Source: G963675935 sp963719005
GTDB taxonomy: Bacteria; Planctomycetota; Planctomycetia; Pirellulales; Thermoguttaceae
NCBI GenBank assembly: GCA_963719005.1
Contig: CAVRAR010000013.1
Location: forward strand, 1-64,000
Direction: 5' to 3'
Length of the DNA: 64,000 bases
Part shown: positions 35,224 through 44,810 of the stretch, piece after piece
Layout of the letters: every line of letters begins with the position of its first letter
Numbering within the stretch: position 1 is the first letter of the stretch
The notes under the pieces: model-generated
Databases searched by the model: none
Seen by the model: only the letters and a program-made list of their open reading frames with translations
Told to the model about the DNA's origin: nothing
Translations under genes and position numbers: made by a program

Positions 35224-35874
35224 ATGGCGATCGAGTTCCGTTGTGCCCAGTGCAACCGACTGCTGCGGACCGGCGACGAGACGGCGGGGCGACATGCCCA
35301 GTGTCCCGAGTGCGGGGCAATCAGTGCCGTTCCCACTCCCACCGTGGCGGGCGAAACCCCGGCTCCGCCGTCCGCGGCGGCGGGGGGAAACCCGTTCGCC
35401 ATCGGGCAGATCCCCGACGTCCAACCGCCTTCCGACAACCCGTATCAGTCCCCCATGTCGCCGGCGTACCCCGTGCTACGGCTCACTGACGCGGCGGCCA
35501 AGCAACGGGTGGCGGGGCCGGCAATTGCTCTGGTCGTGACCGCGGTGTTGGGACTGATCCAAAACTTGCTCACCCTGGTATTCATCCTCATGATGGCATC
35601 CGGCGCATTGGGGGCGCCAAATCAAAATCTCGAAGACGTCCTTCCTTCCCTTATCATTACAGCCATCGGTCTGCCGGGCGGGGTCTTGATGTTGGTCGGC
35701 GCAATGAAGATGAAGAAACTGGAGAGTTACGGTTTGGCGATGGCGGGGGCAATTGTCGGAATGGTTCCGTACTTTTCGCCATGCTGCCTCTTGGGATTGC
35801 CCTTCGGCATCTGGGCGCTGGTCGTGCTGTGCGACGGCTCGGTGAAGGCGGCGTTTCACAGCAGATCAGGTTAA
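35224..35874 (+). CDS. Zinc-ribbon membrane protein, 216 residues
   Basis: N-terminal zinc ribbon CAQCNRLLRTGDETAGRHAQ plus CPEC (CxxC...CxxC, residues 7-32). A Pro-rich linker with NPYQSPMSPAYP follows, then about four transmembrane helices. The ATG at 35224 sits after GGGAGGGCCC, a reasonable site. It shares the N-terminal design with the next gene but has a different membrane domain. It is probably the tandem-duplicate start of a family whose role is unknown. Confidence 0.8.
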   Translation: MAIEFRCAQCNRLLRTGDETAGRHAQCPECGAISAVPTPTVAGETPAPPSAAAGGNPFAIGQIPDVQPPSDNPYQSPMSPAYPVLRLTDAAAKQRVAGPAIALVVTAVLGLIQNLLTLVFILMMASGALGAPNQNLEDVLPSLIITAIGLPGGVLMLVGAMKMKKLESYGLAMAGAIVGMVPYFSPCCLLGLPFGIWALVVLCDGSVKAAFHSRSG

Positions 35875-35883
35875 GCAAATGTT

Positions 35884-35942
35884 GTAGGATGGATTTCCGA
35901 ATCCATCCCCGAAAACCGGACGGATTTGGAAATCCGTCCTAC
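35884..35942. repeat. Palindromic repeat, GTAGGATGGATTTCCGAATC family
   Basis: TAGGATGGATTTCCGAATCC and GGACGGATTTGGAAATCCGT are inverted arms, lying between the two zinc-ribbon genes. A shorter relative is at 37013-37041. Confidence 0.75.
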
Positions 35943-35983
35943 GTCCAAATCCGTAGATTCACAGAGAAGAAAGCGGGAATGCG

Positions 35984-36967
35984 ATGCCAATCGAGTTTCG
36001 TTGTACACAGTGTAACAAGCTGCTGCGTACCGCCGACGATACCGCCGGCAAGCAGGCGCAGTGCCCTGAGTGCGGCGCCGTTGTGACAATTCCTTCGGGC
36101 ACGGCCAGCCCGGGCGGATCGCTGCCGCCCCCGCCCGGCGAGACTCCGTTCGGCGGCGCCGGCCGGCAGCCGCCGTTTCCGGCCGATTCGGGCAATCCGT
36201 ACCAGTCGCCCAGCCCGTTCGCGGTGACTGCCGCGGCTCGAGGTCCCATCGCGCCCGGCAAGCTCGACTTCAACGATATCTTCGGTCGCAGTTGGATTCT
36301 GTTCAAGATGGACTGGGGAATGTGCCTGGCCGCCGCCGTTATCGTATGGGCGCTGAATCTCGCCGTAAACATGGTCGCCGGTTTCGTACCGATTGTCGGA
36401 CCGATAGTCACGATGTTGTTCGAAATCTGGATAGGGATCGGACTGGCGATGTTCTTCTTGAAGAAGGCCCGCGGACAAGCCGTTGAAATTAGCGAAGTTT
36501 TCAAGGGCTTGCCCTATTTCGGCAACATCCTGGTCGCGTCGATTCTCGTCGGCGTGCTCATGCTCGCGATCCTCGCCGTGTGCATGATTCCGGCGGCAAT
36601 TGCGGCGTTCGTTTCCAAAGAAGTGGCCATCGGGCTGGTTGTCGTGGGCGCGATCGTGGCCGTGGTCTTGATCTGGTACGTAGGGCTGGTGGTCTCCCAA
36701 TTCAAGTACCTGGTTATCGATCGCAACGCCGGCATCATCGAATCGCTTCAGACGTCGAGAACCTTGATGGAAGGAAACAAACTGACGCTGTTGCTGATCC
36801 AGCTCGTCAGCGGTTTGATAATAGTCGCGGCAACGATTCTGACCTGTGGGCTGGGCGCTCTCGTTGTGGCTCCGTACTTCGCGATGATGGACGCAGTCAT
36901 CTACCTGACGATTACCGGCCAACCCACCGCCGAGCAGGTGCAACCCGGCCCGATAACCAGCCGCTGA
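35984..36967 (+). CDS. Zinc-ribbon membrane protein, 327 residues
   Basis: Paralogue of the preceding gene. The zinc ribbon is CTQCNKLLRTADDTAGKQAQ with CPEC. A Gly/Pro linker leads to a membrane domain of about six helices, including FGRSWILFKMDWGMCLAAAV and GIGLAMFFLKKARGQAVEIS. The pattern resembles DUF975-type integral membrane proteins. No catalytic motif. Tandem arrangement with the gene at 35224 supports gene duplication. Confidence 0.8.
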   Translation: MPIEFRCTQCNKLLRTADDTAGKQAQCPECGAVVTIPSGTASPGGSLPPPPGETPFGGAGRQPPFPADSGNPYQSPSPFAVTAAARGPIAPGKLDFNDIFGRSWILFKMDWGMCLAAAVIVWALNLAVNMVAGFVPIVGPIVTMLFEIWIGIGLAMFFLKKARGQAVEISEVFKGLPYFGNILVASILVGVLMLAILAVCMIPAAIAAFVSKEVAIGLVVVGAIVAVVLIWYVGLVVSQFKYLVIDRNAGIIESLQTSRTLMEGNKLTLLLIQLVSGLIIVAATILTCGLGALVVAPYFAMMDAVIYLTITGQPTAEQVQPGPITSR

Positions 36968-37012
36968 CGAGGCGGCTATTAAGACGTCGCGTCAGGACGA
37001 CTCGATCACATC

Positions 37013-37041
37013 TGTGGACGGATTTGGAAATCCGTCCACGG
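37013..37041. repeat. Short palindrome TGTGGACGGATTTGG
   Basis: TGTGGACGGATTTGGAAATC with CCGTCCACG lies just after the zinc-ribbon gene and before thiG. It is a single-unit relative of 35884-35942. Confidence 0.6.
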
Positions 37042-37059
37042 TAACTTCTGTGGCGACCG

Positions 37060-37908
37060 CTACGAGCCGCGCAGCGAGATCACGCCCTCGGTGGGGCTGC
37101 TGGCGGTGGCGTAGAGCTTCTTCGGAATCCGGCCGGAAAGATACGCCAGCCGGCCCGATTCGCAGGCCAGCCGCATCGCGCGGGCCATGCCCAGCGGATC
37201 CTGGGCGTGGGCGATGCCGGTGTTCAGCAGCACGCCGTCGGCGCCCAACTCCATCGCCACCGTCACGTCGCTGGCCGTGCCCACGCCCGCATCGACGATC
37301 ACCGGATACTCGGGATCGTCCTCTTTCAGATATTCGAGGCAAATCCGCAGCGCGTTGGGATTCAACACGCCCTGGCCCGAGCCGATCGGGCTGCCGGCGG
37401 GCATAACGCTGGTCGCTCCGGCTTGCTTCAGCCGCTTCGCCACGACCGGATCGTCGCTCGTGTAGACCAACACGCGAAAACCCTCGGCCACGAGTTTCTC
37501 GGTGGCCGCAAGACTTGCCACCGGGTCGGGCAGGAGCGTGCGGGTGTCGCCCAGCACTTCGAGCTTGACCCAGTCGGCGCCGGGATTGCCGAGTTGCGAG
37601 AGGATCTCGCGTCCCAGCCGGGCCACGCGGATGGCGTCGTCCGCGGTGAAACAGCCGGCCGTGTTGGGCAGAATCGTGTATCGCTTCGTGTCGATGAAAT
37701 CCAACAGGTTCTTGCCCTGGGCGTCGATCAGCCGTTCGCGGCGCACGGCGACGGTGATGCACTGCGTGCCGGAAACGTCGAGCGCCTGGCTCATGCCCTC
37801 GTAACTGCGGTACTTCCCGGTGCCGACGATCAGCCGGCTGGAGAAGCTGTGGTTGCCGATTTGGAGTTCATCGGATGGGGGCACGGCTGGCGGTGTTGTA
37901 TCGGACAT
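37060..37908 (-). CDS. thiG: Thiazole synthase ThiG
   Basis: 282 residues. Forms the thiazole phosphate of thiamine from deoxyxylulose phosphate, dehydroglycine and ThiS-thiocarboxylate. The core reads SSRLIVGTGKYRSYEGMSQA, ILPNTAGCFTADDAIRVARL and DWVKLEVLGDTRTLLPDPVA, with SPIGSGQGVLNPNALR and YPVIVDAGVGTASDVTVAME, and ends SPTEGVISLRGS. It starts 3 bases after the thiS stop, so thiS-thiG is an operon. No TPP riboswitch is apparent upstream. Confidence 0.92.
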   Translation of the reverse strand: MSDTTPPAVPPSDELQIGNHSFSSRLIVGTGKYRSYEGMSQALDVSGTQCITVAVRRERLIDAQGKNLLDFIDTKRYTILPNTAGCFTADDAIRVARLGREILSQLGNPGADWVKLEVLGDTRTLLPDPVASLAATEKLVAEGFRVLVYTSDDPVVAKRLKQAGATSVMPAGSPIGSGQGVLNPNALRICLEYLKEDDPEYPVIVDAGVGTASDVTVAMELGADGVLLNTGIAHAQDPLGMARAMRLACESGRLAYLSGRIPKKLYATASSPTEGVISLRGS

Positions 37909-37911
37909 CTT

Positions 37912-38113
37912 CTAACCTCCCCCTACGAGCGTGACGATTTCCAGGCGGTCGCCCTCGGCTCAAACGATGTTCGGCATGACGCTGTCTGGGAACGAGTTCG
38001 AGATTGACCTCGACCGCCACCGGCTTGCCGCCGAGTTTCAACTCGTCGAGCAATTCGGCGATGGTTGTGTTTTCGGCAATCTGGCGGCATTGGCCGTTGA
38101 TGGTCAGTTGCAT
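37912..38113 (-). CDS. thiS: Sulfur carrier protein ThiS, one-base frameshift
   Basis: MQLTINGQCRQIAENTTIAE, LLDELKLGGKPVAVEVNLEL, and after a break EGDRLEIVTLVGGG. The break is at about 37960, where one extra C (AGCCGAGG) separates HRLS from EGDRL. With that base removed the product is 66 residues and ends GGG, close to the usual C-terminal GG of ThiS. The ThiS stop is 3 bases from the thiG ATG. The extra base is probably a sequence error. Confidence 0.85.
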
Positions 38114-38142
38114 TCGGATGGAACTGTTCTTAGGGGCCGTGT

Positions 38143-38240
38143 CGGGTGGACTTTAGTCCGCCTAACAAATGCCTGATGAATACGAGGCGGATTGAAATCC
38201 ACCCTACAACAAACACGAGGCGGATTGAAATCCACCCTAC
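38143..38240. repeat. Palindromic repeats, GGGTGGACTTTAGTCCGCC and GAGGCGGATTGAAATCCACC
   Basis: One GGGTGGACTTTAGTCCGCC unit is followed by two tandem GGCGGATTGAAATCCACCCT units. Same family as 3709, 16354 and 40207. It lies upstream of thiS. Confidence 0.85.
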
Positions 38241-38272
38241 AACAATCGGTCAATCTGCTGCGTTACGGCTCC

Positions 38273-38830
38273 TTAGCGCCTTCGCCCCGGCGCGGGTTCG
38301 GGCTCGGCGACGGGGGCCTCGCCGGCGGGCGTGCGGAAGCGAGTAATGGCGATGCACTTCAGATCCCCGCTTTGCGGCTGGTTCGCCTTGTACATCGAGG
38401 GGGACCAGGCGATGGCGTAGGCCGCAACCTTTCCGGTCGTGATCTCGGCGACGTAGCAGACGGCATTGCTCGGCTGCAGACGGGTTCCGCCGCCTCGCCG
38501 TAGCGCGATCATGCCCGTGACCATCATGAATTTGGGATTCTTCTGCGGGTCGATCTGCAAATCGGCGGCGACATTGGTGTGGAAGTAGCCGGTCCATGTG
38601 CGGCCCTGTTGTCCCAAGACGAACGCCTTGAGATCGCCGGTGAGGAAATCGAGGAAGTAGACGGCCTCGACCTCGACGTCGACCGGGCCGGTGGCCATGC
38701 CGTACGTGTCGGTGCGGTCGGTGGCCAGGGCGTAGAGCGGGGCGTGGGGCCAAAGCCCGCTCAGGGCCACGGCGCCCACCAACCCGATCGCGACGGCGAC
38801 GAGCCAACGGTACTGTATCGAGCGAGTCAT
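38273..38830 (-). CDS. Secreted hypothetical protein
   Basis: About 185 residues beginning MTRSIQYRWLVAVAIGLVGA, an N-terminal signal peptide (VAVAIGLVGAVALSGLW). Mature part contains VYFLDFLTGDLKAFVLGQQG, GYFHTNVAADLQIDPQKNP and YVAEITTGKVAAYAIAWS, then a Pro-rich tail. GGAGG precedes the ATG at 38830. Looks like a family of planctomycete secreted proteins; no enzymatic motif. Unbroken. Confidence 0.7.
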   Translation of the reverse strand: MTRSIQYRWLVAVAIGLVGAVALSGLWPHAPLYALATDRTDTYGMATGPVDVEVEAVYFLDFLTGDLKAFVLGQQGRTWTGYFHTNVAADLQIDPQKNPKFMMVTGMIALRRGGGTRLQPSNAVCYVAEITTGKVAAYAIAWSPSMYKANQPQSGDLKCIAITRFRTPAGEAPVAEPEPAPGRRR

Positions 38831-38990
38831 AACGGCCTCCTTCCCGAAGGGTTTAACGCCTATCAATCCTACCCGGATTCGGGGCGAATTGCCAGACGTG
38901 TTTTTTCTTCGCCGGCCTCTTGTCAGAATGTGGAAACCGATCTATAACCATTCTCCAACACGACTCAAATCACTTGGAGGGAATTGTCTC

Positions 38991-40174
38991 ATGGCGACGA
39001 TCAACGTGGCTTTGATTGGGCAGGGGTTCATGGGGCGGTCGCATTCCAACGCCTGGGGACAGGTGGCCAAGTTTTTCAAGCCGCCTCTGACGCCGGTCAT
39101 GCACACCGTCTTCGGCCAGCCGGAAGAGAATCCCCCGCTGTTTGCCGCCAACTGGGGCTGGAAGAACGCCTCGACCAATTGGGAGCAGTTGGTTCGCTCG
39201 CCCGAGATCGGCCTGGTCGACGTCGCCACGCCGAACTACATGCACGCCCCGGTGGCCAAGGCCGCCATCGCCGCGGGCAAGCCGGTGTCGTGCGAGAAGC
39301 CGATCGCCGGCTCGCTGGCCGACGCCCGCGAAATGGTCAAGGCCGCCAAGGCCGCCAAGGTCAAGACGTTCGTCTGGTTCAACTACCGGCGTTGCCCCGC
39401 GGTCGCGTTTGCCCATCAAATGGTCAAGGCGGGCAAACTCGGCGACGATTCGTCACGTTCGCGCGGTCTATCTCCAGGATTGGGCCGACGAATCGGTTCC
39501 TTTGCTGTGGCGGTTCGATAAGACGCTGGCCGGCTCGGGCGCCCACGGCGACCTGAACGCCCACATCATCGATATGACCCGATTCGTGACCGGCCAGGAG
39601 ATCACCGAGATTGCCGGGGCGATCGCCGAGACGTTCATCAAGGAGCGGACGCTGCCGACGGGCGTGGCCACGCGGCGGCATCGCGGCGGGCCGACGAGGG
39701 CGCCGGCGGAAAGGGCAAAGTCACCGTCGATGACGCCGTGCTGTTCCTCGCCCGCTTCTCCGGCGGCGCCGTGGCCAGCTTCGAGGCCGCCCGGCAGGCC
39801 ACCGGCAACCAGAACCGCAACGGCTTCGAGATCAACGGCACGAAAGGCTCGCTGAAGTTCGATTTCGAGCGGATGAACGAATTGCAATATTACGACGCCA
39901 CGTTGCCCGCGCCGTCCAGGGATGGACCACGATCATGTGTACCCACGGCGCCGACCATCCGTACGTGGCCAATTGGTGGCCCGACGCCCACACGATCGGC
40001 TACGAGCACGGTTTCACGAACGAGGCGTACGACATTCTGCGGGTGTTGGCGGGCGAGGCGCCGACGGTGCCGATTCCCGATTTCGAGGACGCCTATCAGA
40101 CGCAGCGGGTGCTGGAAGCCGCGCTGATTTCGGCCGACCAACGGCGTCCGGTAAAGATGGAGGAAGTGGCGTAG
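38991..40174 (+). CDS. Gfo/Idh/MocA-family oxidoreductase, several frameshifts
   Basis: NAD(P)-dependent oxidoreductase, about 390 residues when frames are joined. The Rossmann start is MATINVALIGQGFMGRSHSN with EIGLVDVATPNYMHAPVAK and KPVSCEKPIAGSLADAREM (EKP motif). Frame switches occur near 39450, 39690 and 39925, linking the later pieces WADESVPLLWRFDKTLAGSG, GDLNAHIIDMTRFVTG, RFSGGAVASFEAARQATGNQ and HGFTNEAYDILRVLAGEAPT. A TTGGAGGG site supports the start. The breaks are single-base changes. Substrate unknown; such genes commonly act on sugars or inositols. Confidence 0.8.
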
Positions 40175-40206
40175 CCGTTTATGGGTTCTCAGGTTGCCAA
40201 GATTAT

Positions 40207-40406
40207 GTAGGGTGGACTTTGGTCCGCCGAATGTGGCGGACTAAAGTCCGCCCTGCATTGGGCGTCGCCCCGCGTGGACGCGGGAGTTAAACCGAGGAAC
40301 GAAGCGATTTTTTTCCGCGGGTCGCAGACGTCCCCTCTGCGGCTTGCACAGTGTGCGTCGTGCGACGAGGGCGTCATGGGCAGAAGGATTCTGCCCATGA
40401 CGCCCG
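40207..40406. repeat. Palindromic repeats after the oxidoreductase gene
   Basis: 40207-40256 is the TAGGGTGGACTTTGGTCCGC / GCGGACTAAAGTCCGCCCTG family. 40370-40406 is a separate perfect palindrome, GGGCGTCATGGGCAGA and TCTGCCCATGACGCCC. Confidence 0.8.
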
Positions 40407-40466
40407 TGCTTTTTTTACATTGTCTTCCCTCTCCCAGAGGGAGAGGGGACAAGTTTAGCCGCAGTT

Positions 40467-41241
40467 TCAGTACGGATACAACCCTGGCAGCTTCTTTTTG
40501 CCCGACGGCCGCGGCAGGTCGTATTCGATCGTGATCGGCTTGTCGCGCACGTCGATGCCGCCGAGCTTGGGATCCCACAGCCAGGTCCACTTGCGGAGCT
40601 CGTCGCGGTGCAGGATGATTCGGTCCATCACTTTCGTCCGCTTCTCCTTTTGCCACCCTCCGTAATTCCATGAATACTGCCAGATTTCGTGGCGGATCGT
40701 GGCCGCGCCGGGGAAATCGCCCTCGTAACTGGTCGGCTTGTCGCGCACGCAGCATCACCAGCACGCGAACCGCCTTCTTGTCGCCGCCGAGGTACAGCGG
40801 CTCGACCTTGTTCTCGTAGTGCGGCGATTTCTTGATGTCGGCAATGATGAACTCGACGGGTTTCGGCGTCGACCGAAGCGTTTGGCGGAAAGAAGGGATC
40901 GAACTCCTTGACCGGAACGTACTGGAATCCCTCGATCCGCCGCCGGTCCTTCGCCAAAATCAGCAGATCGTACTTGCCGGGCGGGAGCTTCTGGAACACC
41001 CAGCGGCCGCCGCCCGCATCGATGGCTTTGGCATCGACGGCGGGGGCATCGATCTTCGCCTTGGGGTCCGGCACGCGGCGAGGTTGCCGTCCTCGTCCCA
41101 CCGCTGGATGGCGGCGACGAACGTCACGCCCCGGGCCTTGCCGAGACTGACGGCAAGTCGTCCCGCAATCGCCCCGGCAGGAAACAGACATGCCAGCAGA
41201 ACGGCGGCGGCGACGAGGTTCTTTGGCGAGCGATACAGCAT
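40467..41241 (-). CDS. Secreted protein with carboxypeptidase-regulatory-like domain, frameshifted
   Basis: Begins MLYRSPKNLVAAAVLLACLF, a signal peptide (AAAVLLACLFPAGAIAG), at 41241. The following RLAVSLGKARGVTFVAAIQR, then in another frame GRWVFQKLPPGKYDLLILAK, fits a carboxypeptidase regulatory-like beta-sandwich, and the third frame ends QYSWNYGGWQKEKRTKVMDR and DKPITIEYDLPRPSG. At least two frame breaks lie near 41080 and 40740. The pieces together form one gene of about 255 residues. Function unknown. Confidence 0.6.
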
Positions 41242-41362
41242 ATAGACTCTTTCTACCCCGTCCGCGTCGATTTGGAAAGCAGGATTTTCCCCCATGCCGA
41301 CTGGACAGATGCCCGCAAAACTGGCAACTTAATGAATCGCTCAGAGAGTCCTTACGGCAAGA

Positions 41363-41500
41363 AACGCCCCCCGATTGCAATCGGGGGGCTTGGGAACGCC
41401 GCAAGAGCTTGGAGCGCGGGCGTCACGTCCGCCGGCTTAGACTGCGGGCGAAACGCCCGCGCTCCGGGAGAATCCCGGCGAAGGGGACAGTCCCCGGGAG
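41363..41500. repeat. Cluster of palindromic repeats before the sensor kinase gene
   Basis: 41363-41391 is AACGCCCCCCGATTGCAATC with GGGGGGC (also at 43630-43659). 41411-41466 pairs GAGCGCGGGCG with CGCCCGCGCTC. 41480-41500 is GGGGACAGTCCCC, a word that also occurs at 48907-48981 and 58655-58714. Confidence 0.8.
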
Positions 41501-41513
41501 AGGAGTCGCCACG

Positions 41514-42645
41514 GTGCCAACCGATCGCTTTTCCAACGTTTTGGTGGTTGAAGACAATCCGGGCGAATTGCGCTTGTTGTGCGAGATTCTGCAGCAGGAG
41601 AAATTCCACGTTATCGGCTGCGGTTCCGCCGCCGAGGCGCTTGGAACACGTGCAACAGCGCGACTTTGACGTGGCGGTGGTCGATTACCGCCTTCCCGAT
41701 CTGAGCGGAACCCAACTGCTGCAACGCATCCGCGACGTTGACGAGCAGATCCGCGTGATCATCTACACGGGCTGCGCCTCCTACGACGCGGTCAAGGAGG
41801 CCCTGAACCTCGGGGCATTCGCGTACCTCGAGAAACTGAGCGATCCGAGCGAGTTGCTGCGACACGTTCACCGCGCGTGCCTCGAACGCGTCGATCGTTA
41901 TGCGTCCGATTTGGAGCAAGCGGTGGCACTCCGCACCGAGGAACTCGCCCGCAGCAACCGCGAGCTCGAAGAATTCGCGTCGGTCGTCGCCCATGACTTG
42001 CGGTCTCCGTTGTTGACGATCTCGGGCTATTGCCAACTGCTCTCGGAGGAGTATGGCGATCGCCTCGACGCAAACGGCCACGACTATCTCGGACAGATCG
42101 TCGCGGTGGCCGCACGCATGGACCGGCTGATCGAAGACATTCTCGAATATTCGCGGGCCGGTCGCTCGGTCAGACCCCTGCAAGCGGTTGACATGCAATC
42201 GGTCTTGGCCCAAGCGATGGCCAATCTCGAAGGTTCGATTCGGGCGCACGACGCAAAGATCGAGATAGGCCCCATGCCCACGGTCATGGGCGACCAGACC
42301 CAATTGGTCCAACTCCTTCAGAATCTCATCGACAACGGGATCAAGTTCCGCCGCGACGGGAGTGCCAGCGTTCGCGTGAGCGCCGCTCGAACCGCAGACG
42401 GCTGGCGGTTCGCCGTAGAGGACAACGGCGTCGGCATCGCGGAAGAGCATTTCGAGCAGATTTTCCGCACCTTTCGCCGCTTGCACGGCCGCGAGTATCC
42501 GGGAAGTGGAATCGGGCTGGCAATCTGCAAGAAAATCGTCGAGCGGCACAGGGGACGAATTTGGCTGGCTTCCACCGTCGGCGAGGGCACGACGTTTTAC
42601 TTCACGATCGCGGATCCGTCGCCGCGCGGCGAAGCGGCGTCATAG
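41514..42645 (+). CDS. Receiver-histidine kinase hybrid, one-base frameshift
   Basis: An N-terminal receiver domain (NVLVVEDNPGELRLLCEILQ; phosphoacceptor Asp in DVAVVDYRLPDLSGTQLLQR) continues into a coiled linker and a HisKA/HATPase kinase. The kinase has H-box VVAHDLRSPLLTISG, N-box LLQNLIDNGIKFRRD, DNGVGIAEEHFEQIF and GSGIGLAICKKIVERHRGRI. The frame breaks near 41640 at GCTTGGAA, which has one extra G relative to the expected ALEHVQQRDF. GTG start at 41514 follows GGAGAGGAG. No output domain is fused. The sensed signal is unknown. Confidence 0.85.
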
Positions 42646-42662
42646 AATTGGCGAGGATACAA

Positions 42663-42716
42663 GTGTCGCCTTTCGCTCCGCGAAAGCCGCGTTCTTTCGC
42701 GAAGCGAAAGGCGACA
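42663..42716. repeat. Palindromic repeat, TGTCGCCTTTCGCTCCGCGAA
   Basis: GTCGCCTTTCGCTCCGCGAA pairs with TTCGCGAAGCGAAAGGCGAC. It lies just past the probable end of the minus-strand YceH gene and is read through in one frame. Confidence 0.8.
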
Positions 42717-42743
42717 TTCCGACAGTTATTGATTCATCGGTCC

Positions 42744-43569
42744 TCAACCGCCCAGCGACTCCCGCAACGATCGCAACTGGTCGGCCGTCTGCGACTGCTG
42801 CAGCGCGAACCTCGTCAAGTTCTTGCCGAAGCTGCGCAACCTGCTGCCGAAGCGACGCCAGTTCGCGCTCGACCGCGGAAACGTCGATGCCTTCGCGGCT
42901 GGCCGCCGCAGCGGGCCGAGAAAGCGACGGTGTGACGGCTCGGGGCAACGCGGCCGCCGTCGGAACCGTCGCGGCGGACTCTTCATCGCCCGGCGAGCCG
43001 GTCCATCCGCCGGCATACCTGGCCTTGAGCAATTCGATCTCGCGCGGCTTGTACAGAGCGTGCGTGACGACGTGGCCTCGTCCCTCGGGCGTCAAGGCGA
43101 TCACCAGCCCCTTCGCCTTCAACGAGTCGAGCACCGCCCGCAACGCCGCCAGATCGGCCAGCGGCTCCATGCGCGAGGCGCGGGCGCGAAGGTCGCCGAC
43201 GGTCTGGTCGCCGCGGAGCAGCAATTCCGTCATCACCGCCAGCTCGACCTTATCGACGCCGAGCCATTCGTAGAGGTAGTGGCGATACTTCTGCACGCGG
43301 CCGTAACCCTCGACCAATCCGACCGCGCCCAACTCGCGGAGCCGGTCGAGCGATTCTTCCACCTCGTTGGGCTCGAACTGCACCAGCGGCGAGCGGTTGC
43401 TTTTCTGGTTGCAGCCGGTGCAGACGGCGTTGAGGCTCATGGGATAGGTGTCGGGCGTCGTCTTGGCCTTCTCGGCCAACACGCCGATCACGCGGCGGTC
43501 GATCGAGCCGATCGGCTGCCAACGGTGTTGCGGCGATGCGGCTTGCGGCTCGGTGGGGGGTTGATCCAT
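42744..43569 (-). CDS. yceH: YceH/DUF480 family protein
   Basis: UPF0502/DUF480 winged-helix protein. It starts MDQPPTEPQAASPQHRWQPI at 43569, then VIGVLAEKAKTTPDTYPMSL, NAVCTGCNQKSNRSPLVQFE (the characteristic cysteine region) and VMTELLLRGDQTVGDLRARA. The C-terminal coil (VERELASLRQQVAQLRQELD) is followed by a frame break near 42811: the other frame, FALQQSQTADQLRSLRESLG, ends sensibly at 42744. In the unbroken frame the ORF instead runs to 42640 through the palindrome. DUF480 proteins are thought to be DNA-binding; role unknown. Confidence 0.85.
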
Positions 43570-43629
43570 GGTTGTTCCTTTCTGAGGCCAATCTCCATGC
43601 CACTTGTTCGGAAAGTCGTTGCCGGCGGG

Positions 43630-43659
43630 AAACGCCCCCCGATTGCAATCGGGGGGCTT
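43630..43659. repeat. AACGCCCCCCGATTGCAATC palindrome, copy 2
   Basis: Matches 41363-41391. It lies between the YceH-type gene and the isocitrate dehydrogenase gene. Confidence 0.75.
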
Positions 43660-43691
43660 TGCCAAACTGTCGGAATCTTTTGGAAAGCGTG

Positions 43692-44789
43692 CTATCCCAA
43701 TTTTCGGCAAATCGCTTCGGCCATTTCGCGCGTGCCGACGGCGGTCGGATCGTCGCGGTCGGGCTTCATGTCGTAGGTCACGTCGCTGCCCTCGGCGATC
43801 ACCGCCGCAACCGCCTTTTCCAGCCGGTCGGCTGCGTCGGTCTCCTTCAGGTAACGCAGCATGAGCATGGCCGAAAGGATCAACGCCGTGGGGTTGACCT
43901 TGTTTTGCCCTTTGTACTTCGGCGCGCTGCCGTGGGTGGCCTCGAAGACGGCGCCGCTGGGGCCGATGTTCGCTCCGGGGGCGACGCCCAATCCACCCAC
44001 CAGGCCCGCCGCCAGGTCGCTCAAAATGTCGCCGTAGAGATTCGGCAGCACCAGCACGTCGTACAACTCGGGTTTCTGCACAAGCTGCATGCACATGTTG
44101 TCGACGATGCGGTCCTCGAAGGCGACGTCGGGGAACTTTTCCGCCAGCCGGCGGGCGGTGGCCAAAAACAGGCCGTCGCTGTGCTTCATGATGTTCGCCT
44201 TGTGAACGGCCGTCACTTTCTTGCGGCCGTTTTCGCGGGCGTACTCGAAGGCGCAGCGAACGATCCGTTCCGTGCCCGAAACGCTGATCGGCTTGATCGA
44301 AATGCCCGTCTCGTCGCGGCCCGAGCGAATGGGCCGCTGCGGCGAAATCTTGTTGAGATAGTCGAACAACTCGCCGGTCGCCGTTTGGCCGGCCTCGAAC
44401 TCGATGCCCGCGTAAAGGTCTTCGGTGTTCTCGCGGACGATCACCAGATCGACCGCCCGATCGCTGAAAAACGTGCGAACGCCGGGATAATACTTGCAGG
44501 GGCGAATGCAGGCGAACAGGCCGAGCGCTTGCCGCATGTGGACGTTGAGGCTGCGGAAGCCCGTGCCGACCGGCGTGGTGATGGGGGCCTTCAGCGCGCA
44601 GCGGGTGCGGCGGACGCTCGCCATCGTGGCCTCGGGCAGCGGCGTGCCGGTGCGCTCCATCACGTCCGAGCCGGCCTCTTGCACGTCCCAGCGAATCTCC
44701 ACGCCGGTAGCATCGACACAACGCCGCGCCGCCGCGGCCAGTTCGGGCCCCACGCCGTCGCCGGTGATCAATGTCACATCGTGAGCCAT
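43692..44789 (-). CDS. Isocitrate/isopropylmalate dehydrogenase-family enzyme (NAD-type isocitrate dehydrogenase)
   Basis: 365-residue beta-decarboxylating dehydrogenase. Its motifs are VTLITGDGVGPELAAAARRC, FRSLNVHMRQALGLFACIRP (substrate loop), DLVIVRENTEDLYAGIEFEA, VTAVHKANIMKHSDGLF and YDVLVLPNLYGDILSDLAAG, with GVAPGANIGPSGAVFEATHG near the cofactor site. The layout fits the NAD-dependent isocitrate dehydrogenase of the IDH3 type rather than LeuB. The ATG at 44789 has GAAAGGAACG upstream. It likely feeds the TCA cycle. Confidence 0.85.
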   Translation of the reverse strand: MAHDVTLITGDGVGPELAAAARRCVDATGVEIRWDVQEAGSDVMERTGTPLPEATMASVRRTRCALKAPITTPVGTGFRSLNVHMRQALGLFACIRPCKYYPGVRTFFSDRAVDLVIVRENTEDLYAGIEFEAGQTATGELFDYLNKISPQRPIRSGRDETGISIKPISVSGTERIVRCAFEYARENGRKKVTAVHKANIMKHSDGLFLATARRLAEKFPDVAFEDRIVDNMCMQLVQKPELYDVLVLPNLYGDILSDLAAGLVGGLGVAPGANIGPSGAVFEATHGSAPKYKGQNKVNPTALILSAMLMLRYLKETDAADRLEKAVAAVIAEGSDVTYDMKPDRDDPTAVGTREMAEAICRKLG

Positions 44790-44810
44790 CGTCTCGTTCC
44801 TTTCTTTAGT

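Noticed and set aside
35025..35438. Minus-strand frame of 137 codons ending near 35025
   Set aside because: It overlaps the zinc-ribbon gene start and its N-terminal half is the shadow of that gene; the tail alone is too short to support.
38114..38270. Possible TPP riboswitch before thiS
   Set aside because: No CTGAGA or other thi-box signature is visible; the stretch is repeat sequence.
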